From: Nemertoderma westbladi
Taxonomy: Eukaryota; Xenacoelomorpha; Nemertodermatida; Nemertodermatidae
Assembly (NCBI GenBank): GCA_032718475.1
Contig: JAUCBJ010002074.1
Coordinates: 35,027 to 99,026, forward strand
Reading direction: 5' to 3'
DNA: 64,000 nucleotides
Of the stretch, positions 33,430 to 43,925 are shown one piece after another (within the stretch, counting starts at the first letter, position 1; each line of letters opens with the position of its first letter). Both the position numbers and the translations under genes were made by a program. The notes beneath the pieces are model-generated. The model searched no databases, had not been told where the DNA came from, and worked only from the letters and a program-made list of their open reading frames with translations.

Positions 33430-33720
33430 TTATCCATATGCTAGGGTGAATAGGTGTGTCTTTAGCTTCGATTTAAAAAGTTCCAGGCTGTCAAGGACCC
33501 TTATTCGTTCGGGCAATTCGTTCCATAACCGTCGTGGTGCTGAATTTATGTTCTGGTTGCGAGAAAAGGGACCTGGGGACCACATGGTCCATTTTGCGTT
33601 ATTAGACCTATTCGATGCAGAATTTTCTGGGCTTTCCGAATATCGAACTAGTTTTTTCATATCGTTTTTCGATAAAAAGGTATGAGTGTTTAAATAAAAA
33701 CAAAAATTAAAAACACAGGT
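33430..33720 (-). pseudogene. LINE remnant D: C-terminal end of a CR1-like ORF2
   Basis: On the minus strand the frame ends SAPRRLWNELPERIRVLDS followed by LFKSKLKTHLF and a stop. The pattern of a (V/S)AP-x-LWN-x-LP segment, then a FK-x-x-LKTHLF segment, marks the extreme C-terminus of CR1/L2/Rex-like LINE ORF2 proteins. The RT is not present. A 5'-truncated copy, in sense orientation relative to dynein. Confidence 0.65.
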
Positions 33721-33749
33721 CCCTTTTCTCGCAATCAATGTTAATTTTT

Positions 33750-33975
33750 TGATGTGGTCCCTTTCTGGCACCCCTCTCAGGCATTACCGCCACCACATAA
33801 CCCGCGCCACCTCGCATGGGTTCCACCATATCATATTCAAGACATCATCCCCGTTCCACCCCAGTTCGCCCGACTGTACCTGCCGCCACTGCCTCCAACC
33901 TGCTGCAACCCGGTACCACGCAATCAACTGCCCTGTCTGCCCACCTCTCGCCGAACTGGCCTTAACCCATTAAGT
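33750..33975 (+). pseudogene. Cys/His-rich fragment, possibly a LINE C-terminus
   Basis: The plus-strand frame contains SPDCTCRHCLQPAATRYHAI followed by NCPVC and a stop. Spacing of Cys and His resembles the knuckle at the end of some LINE ORF2 proteins. Too short for assignment; coincidence is possible. Confidence 0.3.
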
Positions 33976-34310
33976 CCTAAGGTCTACATTTGTAGACCCA
34001 TGCAATATGGTGCTCTCAATTAAAAGCTGTACCAATTTATTTAATATTTTCACTATAAATCAGTAATCACTTTTACTATTATTATAATATTTGAATGAAT
34101 TTAATTAATTTTGAATTAAACTACTGATTGTTACCGTTGTGTGATAAATTACCGTTGTATAACCATTTACCCCGCTGGTGGTGTATAGATTATTATTATA
34201 ACAAGTAAGTTGGGTAACAATTTATTATTACGTCAAGATAATTTAAATTTCGAGACAGTTAACTAACCAGTAATAAAAAGGAGCCATGTTATATTATATG
34301 GTATTACTAC
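33976..34310. other. intronic AT-rich sequence
   Basis: AT-rich DNA with no recognised features, leading into the 61-bp array. Confidence 0.5.
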
Positions 34311-35310
34311 TAGTCGAGCGAACGCGGACAGTGGAAATGAGATCCTTCCAGGCTTATCCCGATTCTCCAACTACTACTAGGTCGAGCGAACTCGGACAGT
34401 GGAGATCCTTCCAGGCTTCCCGATTCTCCAACTACTACTAGGTCGAGCGAACTCGGACAGTGGAGATCCTTCCAGGCTTCCCGATTCTATTACTACTGCT
34501 AGGTCGAGCGAGCTCGGACAGTGGAAATGAGATCCTTCCAGGCTTCCCGATTCTCCAACTACTACTAGGTCGATCAAGCTCGGACAGTGGAGATCCTTCC
34601 AGGCTTCCCGATTCTCCAACTACTACTAGGTCGATCAAGCTCGGGCAGTGGAGATCCTTCCAGGCTTCCCGATTCTCCAACTACTACTAGGTCAATCAAG
34701 CTCGGGCAGTGGAGATCCTTCCAGGCTTCCCGATTCTCCAACTAATACTAGGTCAATCAAGCTCGGGCAGTGGAGATCCTTCCAGGCTTCCCGATTCTCC
34801 AACTAATACTAGGTCAATCAAGCTCGGGCAGTGGAGATCCTTCCAGGCTTCCCGATTCTCCAACTAATACTAGGTCAATCAAGCTCGGGCAGTGGAGATC
34901 CTTCCAGGCTTCCCGATTCTCTAACTACTACTAGGTCGATCAAGCTCGGACAGTGGAGATCCTTCCAGGCTTCCCGATTCTCCAACTACTACTAGGTCGA
35001 TCAAGCTCGGACAGTGGAGATCCTTCCAGGCTTCCCGATTCTCTAACTACTACTAGGTCGATCAAGCTCGGACAGTGGAGATCCTTCCAGGCTTCCCGAT
35101 TCTCTAACTACTACTAGGTCGATCAAGCTCGGACAGTGGAGATCCTTCCAGGCTTCCCGATTCTCTAACTACTACTAGGTCGATCAAGCTCGGACAGTGG
35201 AGATCCTTCCAGGCTTCCCGATTCTCCAACTACTACTAGGTCGATCAAGCTCGGACAGTGGAGATCCTTCCAGGCTTCCCGATTCTCCAACTACTACTAC
35301 TACTACTCCA
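34311..35310. repeat. 61-bp minisatellite, about 16 copies
   Basis: Each unit is a ctactacta microsatellite followed by ggtcgatcaagctcggacag and gatccttccaggcttcccga. The first and fourth units carry the longer form gtggaaatgagatcc, whereas the rest have gtggagatcc. Single copies of the longer form occur elsewhere in the window (54097-54172 complete, 33018-33050 partial), so the array grew from a dispersed short element. It lies in the dynein intron between exons 4 and 5. Confidence 0.95.
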
Positions 35311-35474
35311 ACTACTGCTGTTCTCTCAGGCTATCATACAAGACTGGGCTGTCTGCTCTTCAACTGCTTGATTTGTGTTTAACCTACCGTTGCCTACTGC
35401 TGATATCCTGACATCTGTACCAAATACAAAATAATATTGCAATTCCAGAGCTACCCAAGCCTTTGCTTTCCTAA

Positions 35475-36015
35475 CTTATATCCTTTTTGCTACTCTCTAT
35501 CCATGATCCAAGGTACTGGAAGTCATCAACCTTCCTTAGTTGATTATTATGAATGGTTGCCAAGTTTCCATCAACATTAAAAGTCATGAATTCGGTCTTG
35601 GTAGCATTTATTTGCAATCCAACCTGCTTAGCAGCCATCTCCACTTTATTTAGTAGAAGCTGTGCATCTGCTAGGGTATTAGAGAGCAGGGCGATGTCAT
35701 CCGCAAAGTCGGTGTCTGTGACTGTAGTTGCCGGATATCTACTACTTCTGCGTTCTTGAAGTGTGAATCCCAGATGTTCACCCTTTGTGGCCGTCCTCAT
35801 TGGGTGATCCAGCACAATTACAAATAGTAATGGTGCTAATGTGTCACCTTGCAGTACCCCAGCCAGGATTGAGAACAACTCAGTTTCACCATCTGGTGAG
35901 AGTACCTGCGCTTCTGTGTCACAATATAACAATCCAATGCCAGCAACAATTACTTCTGGTATTCCATAAGCTCTTAAGATTTCAAGCATTTTACCTCTAT
36001 GTATGGTATTATATA
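35475..36015 (-). pseudogene. LINE-B remnant: reverse transcriptase core
   Basis: Open for about 172 codons. The frame reads HRGKMLEILRAYGIPE, GVLQGDTLAPLLFVIVLD, TDFADDIALLSN (catalytic FADD) and FQYLGSWIESSKKDIS, then stops. It covers RT motifs 3 to 7 only. The family is the same as at 18.25-18.83 and 42.4-43.1 kb. In sense orientation relative to dynein. No endonuclease and no 3' end, so it is a remnant. Confidence 0.78.
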
Positions 36016-36383
36016 TATTATATTAAAACAACATGAAAATATAAAAATAATATTAGTTACATTGAAACAGAAAGAAACACTACGGAAGGAACATCATGCA
36101 AATGTAATCATACTTATTTAAAATATATCTATAAAAATAGGAAAAAAAAAATTATATTAATGGGAATGGTGAGGTGAGTTGATTACGTTAAATTGTAATA
36201 GAGAAACACCAACATTTAAATATACCATCCTATAATAATTATCATCATCAATTAAGGGGTGAATTCCACATCTACAGTGGGTGTTGATGATTACAAGTTG
36301 GTTGGGGGCGGGCTAGAGACAATACGGTGTACTTACTGTAGTACTTACAGTTCTCGTTGTATTGTAAATTATTGATGCCCTAC
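36016..36383. other. intronic sequence beside exon 4
   Basis: AT-rich DNA without recognised features, ending at the exon 4 donor (gtagggc, minus strand, from 36383 downward). Confidence 0.5.
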
Positions 36384-36562
36384 CTTTATATATCCTTCCC
36401 AGACCACGAAAATCCATTTGGTCGGAACAATTAAATACGACGACGTATTTGCCGAGACATCTCGCCATATCTTTCGTTGTTTCTGTTTTACCTGTTCCAG
36501 CAGGGCCTGCCGGAGCGGCCCCCATGTGGATAGACATTGACTGAGATATGGTGATGTAGCAT
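36384..36562 (-). CDS. DNAH5/8-like: axonemal dynein heavy chain, exon 4 (AAA1 P-loop)
   Basis: 179 bp: one base completing a split Arg codon, 59 codons, and one base of a split Gly codon. The acceptor on the minus strand is tacttctag|A and the donor AAAG|gtaggg. It encodes [17 protein letters not shown], then [41 protein letters not shown] is the AAA1 Walker A, the main ATP site of the motor. The segment CYIT followed by SMxxxMG is in line with, and equal in length to, other axonemal heavy chains, so the start of this exon is ancestral. The adjacent 49-bp array repeats exactly this intron-exon border, so the real acceptor is the last of a long series of equivalent sites. Confidence 0.96.
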
Positions 36563-39500
36563 CTAGAAGTAGGACATTGATTTATGAGACTGAGATATGG
36601 TGATGTAGCATCTAGAAGTAGGACATTGATTTGTGAGACTGAGATATGGTGATGTAGCATCTAGAAGTAGGACATTGATTTATGAGACTGAGATATGGTG
36701 ATGTAGCATCTAGAAGTAGGACATTGATTTATGAGACTGAGATATTGTGTTGTAGCATCTAGAAGTAGGACATTGATTTATGAGACTGAGATATGGTGAT
36801 GTAGCATCTAGAAGTAGGTCATTGATTTGTGAGACTGAGATATGGTGATGTAGCATCTAGAAGTAGGTCATTGATTTGTGAGACTGAGATATGGTGATGT
36901 AGCATCTAGAAGTAGGTCATTGATTTGTGAGACTGAGATATGGTGATGTAGCATCTAGAAGTAGGACATTGATTTGTGAGACTGAGATATGGTGATGTAG
37001 CATCTAGAAGTAGGTCATTGATTTGTGAGACTGAGATATGGTGATGTAGCATCTAGAAGTAGGTCATTGATTTGTGAGACTGAGATATGGTGATGTAGCA
37101 TCTAGAAGTAGGACATTGATTTGTGAGACTGAGATATGGTGATGTAGCATCTAGAAGTAGGACATTGATTTATGAGACTGAGATATGGTGATGTAGCATC
37201 TAGAAGTAGGACATTGATTTATGAGACTGAGATATGGTGATGTAGCATCTAGAAGTAGGACATTGATTTATGAGACTGAGATATTGTGTTGTAGCATCTA
37301 GAAGTAGGACATTTATTTATGAGACTGAGATATGGTGATGTAGCATCTAGAAGTAGGACATTGATTTATGAGACTGAGATATGGTGATGTAGCATCTAGA
37401 AGTAGGTCATTGATTTGTGAGACTGAGATATGGTGATGTAGCATCTAGAAGTAGGTCATTGATTTGTGAGACTGAGATATGGTGATGTAGCATCTAGAAG
37501 TAGGTCATTGATTTGTGAGACTGAGATATGGTGATGTAGCATCTAGAAGTAGGACATTGATTTATGAGACTGAGATATGGTGATGTAGCATCTAGAAGTA
37601 GGTCATTGATTTGTGAGACTGAGATATGGTGATGTAGCATCTAGAAGTAGGTCATTGATTTGTGAGACTGAGATATGGTGATGTAGCATCTAGAAGTAGG
37701 TCATTGATTTGTGAGACTGAGATATGGTGATGTAGCATCTAGAAGTAGGACATTGATTTATGAGACTGAGATATGGTGATGTAGCATCTAGAAGTAGGTC
37801 ATTGATTTGTGAGACTGAGATATGGTGATGTAGCATCTAGAAGTAGGTCATTGATTTGTGAGACTGAGATATGGTGATGTAGCATCTAGAAGTAGGTCAT
37901 TGATTTGTGAGACTAAGATATGGTGATGTAGCATCTATAAGTAGGACATTGATTTGTGAGACTGAGATATGGTGATGTAGCATCTAGAAGTAGGTCATTG
38001 ATTTATGAGACTGAGATATTGTGTTGTAGCATCTAGAAGTAGGACATTGATTTATGAGATTGAGATATGGTGATGTAGCATCTTGAAGTAGGACATTGAT
38101 TTGTGAGACTGAGATATGGTGATGTAGCATCTAGAAGTAGGTCATTGATTTGTGAGACTGAGATATTGTGATGTAGCATCTAGAAGTAGGACATTGATTT
38201 ATGAGATTGAGATATGGTGATGTAGCATCTTGAAGTAGGACATTGATTTGTGAGACTGAGATATGGTGATGTAGCATCTAGAAGTAGGACATTGATTTAT
38301 GAGACTGAGATATGGTGATGTAGCATCTAGAAGTAGGACATTGATTTGTGAGACTGAGATATGGTGATGTAGCATCTAGAAGTAGGACATTGATTTATGA
38401 GACTGAGATATGGTGATGTAGCATCTAGAAGTAGGACATTGATTTATGAGACTGAGATATTGTGTTGTAGCATCTAGAAGTAGGACATTGATTTATGAGA
38501 CTGAGATATGGTGATGTAGCATCTAGAAGTAGGACATTGATTTATGAGACTGAGATATGGTGATGTAGCATCTAGAAGTAGGTCATTGATTTGTGAGACT
38601 GAGATATGGTGATGTAGCATCTAGAAGTAGGTCATTGATTTGTGAGACTGAGATATGGTGATGTAGCATCTAGAAGTAGGTCATTGATTTGTGAGACTGA
38701 GATATGGTGATGTAGCATCTAGAAGTAGGTCATTGATTTGTGAGACTAAGATATGGTGATGTGGCATCTATAAGTAGGACATTGATTTGTGAGACTGAGA
38801 TATGGTGATGTAGCATCTAGAAGTAGGTCATTGATTTATGAGACTGAGATATTGTGTTGTAGCATCTAGAAGTAGGACATTGATTTATGAGATTGAGATA
38901 TGGTGATGTAGCATCTTGAAGTAGGACATTGATTTGTGAGACTGAGATATGGTGATGTAGCATCTAGAAGTAGGTCATTGATTTGTGAGACTGAGATATT
39001 GTGATGTAGCATCTAGAAGTAGGACATTGATTTATGAGATTGAGATATGGTGATGTATCATCTTGAAGTAGGACATTGATTTGTGAGACTGAGATATGGT
39101 GATGTAGCATCTAGAAGTAGGACATTGATTTATGAGACTGAGATATGGTGATGTAGAATCTAGAAGTAGGTCATTGATTTATGAGACTGAGATATGGTGA
39201 TGTAGCATCTAGAAGTAGGACATTGTTTTATGTGACTGGGATATGGTGATGTAGCATCTAGAAGTAGGACATTGATTTATGTGACTGAGATATGGTAATG
39301 TAGCATCTAGAAGTACGGCATTGATTTGTGAGACTGAGATATGGTGATGTAGCATCTAGAAGTAGGTCATTGATTTATGAGATTGAGATATGGTGATGTA
39401 GCATCTAGAAGTAGGACATTGATTTGTGAGATTGAGATATGGTGATGTAGCATCTTGAAGTAGGACATTGATTTGTGAGACTGAGATATGGTAATGTAGC

Positions 39501-42158
39501 ATCTAGAAGTAGGACATTGATTTATGAGATTGAGATATGGTGATGTATCATCTTGAAGTAGGACATTGATTTGTGAGACTGAGATATGGTGATGTAGCAT
39601 CTAGAAGTAGGACATTGATTTATGAGACTGAGATATGGTGATGTAGAATCTAGAAGTAGGTCATTGATTTATGAGACTGAGATATGGTGATGTAGCATCT
39701 AGAAGTAGGACATTGTTTTATGTGACTGGGATATGGTGATGTAGCATCTAGAAGTAGGACATTGATTTATGTGACTGAGATATGGTAATGTAGCATCTAG
39801 AAGTACGGCATTGATTTGTGAGACTGAGATATGGTGATGTAGCATCTAGAAGTAGGTCATTGATTTATGAGATTGAGATATGGTGATGTAGCATCTAGAA
39901 GTAGGACATTGATTTGTGAGACTGAGATATGGTAGCATCTAGAAGTAGGTCATTGATTTGTGAGACTGAGATATGGTGATGTAGCATCTAGAAGTAGGAC
40001 ATTGATTTGTGAGACTGAGATATGGTAGCATCTAGAAGTAGGTCATAGATTTGTGAGACTGAGATATGGTGATGTAGCATCTAGAAGTAGGACATTGATT
40101 TATGAGATTGAGATATGGTGATGTAGCATCTTGAAGTAGGTCATTGATTTATGAGACTGAGATATGGTGATGTAGCATCTAGAAGTAGGACATTGTTTTA
40201 TGTGACTGGGATATGGTGATGTAGCATCTAGAAGTAGGACATTGATTTATGTGACTGAGATATGGTAATGTAGCATCTAGAAGTACGGCATTGATTTGTG
40301 AGACTGAGATATGGTGATGTAGCATCTAGAAGTAGGACATTGATTTATGTGACTGGGATATGGTGATGTAGCATCTAAAAGTAGGACATTGATTTATGAG
40401 ACTGAGATATGGTGATGTAGCATCTAGAAGTAGGACATTGATTTATGTGACTGAGATATGGTAGCATCTAGAAGTAGGTCATTGATTTGTGAGACTGAGA
40501 TATGGTGATGTAGCATCTAGAAGTAGGACATTGATTTATGAGACTGAGATATGGTGATGTAGAATCTAGAAGTAGGTCATTGATTTATGAGACTGAGATA
40601 TGGTGATGTAGCATCTAGAAGTAGGTCATTGATTTATGAGATTGAGATATGGTGATGTAGCATCTAGAAGTAGGACATTGATTTGTGAGATTGAGATATG
40701 GTGATGTAGCATCTTGAAGTAGGACATTGATTTGTGAGACTGAGATATGGTAATGTAGCATCTAGAAGTAGGACATTGATTTATGAGATTGAGATATGGT
40801 GATGTATCATCTTGAAGTAGGACATTGATTTGTGAGACTGAGATATGGTGATGTAGCATCTAGAAGTAGGACATTGATTTATGAGACTGAGATATGGTGA
40901 TGTAGAATCTAGAAGTAGGTCATTGATTTATGAGACTGAGATATGGTGATGTAGCATCTAGAAGTAGGACATTGTTTTATGTGACTGGGATATGGTGATG
41001 TAGCATCTAGAAGTAGGACATTGATTTATGTGACTGAGATATGGTAATGTAGCATCTAGAAGTACGGCATTGATTTGTGAGACTGAGATATGGTGATGTA
41101 GCATCTAGAAGTAGGTCATTGATTTATGAGATTGAGATATGGTGATGTAGCATCTAGAAGTAGGACATTGATTTGTGAGACTGAGATATGGTAGCATCTA
41201 GAAGTAGGTCATTGATTTGTGAGACTGAGATATGGTGATGTAGCATCTAGAAGTAGGACATTGATTTGTGAGACTGAGATATGGTAGCATCTAGAAGTAG
41301 GTCATAGATTTGTGAGACTGAGATATGGTGATGTAGCATCTAGAAGTAGGACATTGATTTATGAGATTGAGATATGGTGATGTAGCATCTTGAAGTAGGT
41401 CATTGATTTATGAGACTGAGATATGGTGATGTAGCATCTAGAAGTAGGACATTGTTTTATGTGACTGGGATATGGTGATGTAGCATCTAGAAGTAGGACA
41501 TTGATTTATGTGACTGAGATATGGTAATGTAGCATCTAGAAGTACGGCATTGATTTGTGAGACTGAGATATGGTGATGTAGCATCTAGAAGTAGGACATT
41601 GATTTATGTGACTGGGATATGGTGATGTAGCATCTAAAAGTAGGACATTGATTTATGAGACTGAGATATGGTGATGTAGCATCTAGAAGTAGGACATTGA
41701 TTTATGTGACTGAGATATGGTAGCATCTAGAAGTAGGTCATTGATTTGTGAGACTGAGATATGGTGATGTAGCATCTAGAAGTAGGACATTGATTTATGA
41801 GATTGAGATATGGTGATGTAGCATCTAGAAGTAGGACATTGATTTGTGAGACTGAGATATGGTAGCATCTAGAAGTAGGACATTGATTTATGAGATTGAG
41901 ATATGGTGATGTAGCATCTAGAAGTAGGTCATTGATTTATGAGACTGAGATATGGTGATGTAGCATCTAGAAGTAGGACATTGATTTATGAGATTGAGAT
42001 ATGGTGATGTAGCATCTAGAAGTAGGTCATTGATTTATGAGACTGAGATATGGTGATGTAGCATCTAGAAGTAGGACATTGATTTATGTGACTGGGATAT
42101 GGTGATGTAGCATCTAAAAGTAGGACATTGATTTGTGAGACTTAGATATGGTGATGTA
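36539..42158. repeat. 49-bp minisatellite carrying a copy of the exon 4 splice acceptor, about 115 copies
   Basis: On the minus strand each unit has ctacttctag followed by atgctacatcaccatatctc, the same as the exon 4 border. The exon-proximal copy lacks nine bases (tttatgaga on the plus strand) present in the other units. A shorter 44-bp unit lacking gatgt occurs several times (about 39930, 40020, 40460, 41190, 41290, 41720, 41870). Point variants (tcttgaag, tctataag, tctaaaag) recur in blocks. A 1,259-bp segment is duplicated in tandem (from about 39363 and 40622). The array fills most of the 6,682-bp intron between exons 3 and 4. Confidence 0.97.
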
Positions 42159-42370
42159 CTGCCTAATTATTAATAGTAAGTAATAAGTAATTGTGATGAA
42201 TGTGAAGTGAAATAATGGTTGTTTCACTTAAATGTAATTAATATTAGTGACATTACTCTCTATTTACAACAACAATGAACGAAATTTAATCATATTATGA
42301 TAGCGAAGCCTAACGGCCTTTATTGAGATGACAATATAAAATAGAGAAGAAAAGTGTTTTAACCAATTTA
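42159..42370. other. intronic flank of the 49-bp array
   Basis: AT-rich sequence with no recognised feature between the array and the LINE-B remnant. Confidence 0.45.
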
Positions 42371-43100
42371 TATCTGATATTTAGACGGACCACAGAATTC
42401 GGAAGTGCCAAGAGGACATCCTTAATGAGAGACTAGGACCCTGAAACCTGAACTCTGATAACATTAAGGAGCTTATCAATCAGCAGATTGACGACATCAA
42501 TGACGCCGATGCCTGCAGGCAATCATCCCAGGCATGGAAATCGATCAACTTGCTTACTGGGTGGAAAAGCCAACCAACCACCAAGGTTAAGGCTGAATCA
42601 AAAGCCGATCGCCTCAATGGTTGGAATGCCCATTTTGAAAAGCTCCTCAATAATGACAGGGTATTGCGTGATAACTTTATAGAAGTAAAAGTGTCTGAGT
42701 CTGTACTCCCAGATGTATTCATTACTAATATCGTCTTCTAGTGCCACCATCAGATCACTATACCATGGTTCAACGACACTTAGAGTCTACTTCAGATGGT
42801 GTGCCTAGACACTGATCCATTCTAGGTTTTATGGGGAGTCCACCATGGTGACACACTTACACCATTATTGTTCATAATTATGGTGTATTACGCTTTATTC
42901 TACTGCCCTTAGACCAACATCTTGTAGATGGGTTGATGGTAAGACCTTCAACTGGCTTCAGGATTCGAGGAAATACATAGCCAAGTATCTAACTGATCTA
43001 GACTTTGCTGATGACTTAGGAGTACTCTCAGAATCACTAGAGGGAGCCCAACGGCTCCAGCTCATTAGAACATGCTGCTTCTAGTGTTGGTCTTTTATGG
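42370..43100 (+). pseudogene. LINE-B remnant: linker and damaged reverse transcriptase
   Basis: Plus-strand frames read SSQAWKSINLLTGWKSQPTT and RLNGWNAHFEKLLNND, the stretch between endonuclease and RT in this LINE family. Later pieces encode GDTLTPLLFIIM (near 42850) and LDFADDLGVLSE (near 43000), separated by deletions and frameshifts. No intact ORF. Antisense to dynein. Confidence 0.65.
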
Positions 43101-43244
43101 CGGCTCAAACCCTAATTCAAAATGGTATTTAACCATAAACATAAGTCATGAATGAGCTACAATCTAGGAAACTTGGAGATATTTTGGACGTACATTTCAA
43201 TTATCCAAAAATCGGACGTATTCTCAACAGTAAGACAATCTCAC

Positions 43245-43564
43245 CTGTCAGTCAAAGGAGTAATAACCAATCTGTCGGTGCATCCGAGAAACTCGTTCAT
43301 ATACCGAAAGGTAACGTCAGTGATACTGACGATGCATTCATCCTCGTCTTCTTTAAAGTAAAACCGCGACTGTTTGAGCCATTCAAAGTCGCCAGGACTG
43401 CGAATATGGAGTTTAACCAGATCGTCGAATATATCCCGTTGATGGACGTGAATTGTGATTAGAGTTTCATATTTGACTCGTTCAAATTTTGTCAATTCCA
43501 ATGTAGTTTGATCTATAAGACTATTGAGAATGTCTAACCATGTTTGATTTGTTGTTTGCATAAT
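43245..43564 (-). CDS. DNAH5/8-like: axonemal dynein heavy chain, exon 3 (end of linker, entry to AAA1)
   Basis: 320 bp: 106 codons plus two bases of a split Arg codon. Acceptor ttcctatag|ATT, donor GACAG|gtgaga. It encodes [56 protein letters not shown] and [17 protein letters not shown]. These are hallmark segments of the axonemal heavy-chain linker/AAA1 junction ([15 protein letters not shown] and FEWLKQ-x-RFYF). With exon 4 the join reads LTDRCYIT, as in the family. The intron is of phase 2. Intact. Confidence 0.97.
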
Positions 43565-43925
43565 CTATAGGAAGAAATTTAATGAAATAACTACACATTG
43601 TTTTGTTAGTATTATGTTTGTTACTAATAATTATGTATGGAAATCTCTAATAATCATTGTTGAAAAGCAACAAAAATCAGCTAATCAATGATTGCAAGAT
43701 ACATCGGTTCAATTCAATTCAATTCAATTCAACATCCGGCTTTGGGCCCCGGCGGCTTTAATTCGTAAAATGGTCAGACATATATGAGAATATAGAAAGA
43801 TATAAGATGCATAATATACATAATTATAGATGCACTTGGGGGAATTTAGATACAATATAACATAAGGTAGATAAGTATAAAAATAGTTTGTCAAAGTCCT
43901 GCTCAGAAAAAATGACACCCAACCC
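43565..43925. other. intronic flank between exon 3 and the 27-bp array
   Basis: AT-rich, with a short run of attcaattcaattcaattca near 43710. The long minus-strand frame of the array runs into this region and ends near 43724. No gene. Confidence 0.55.
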
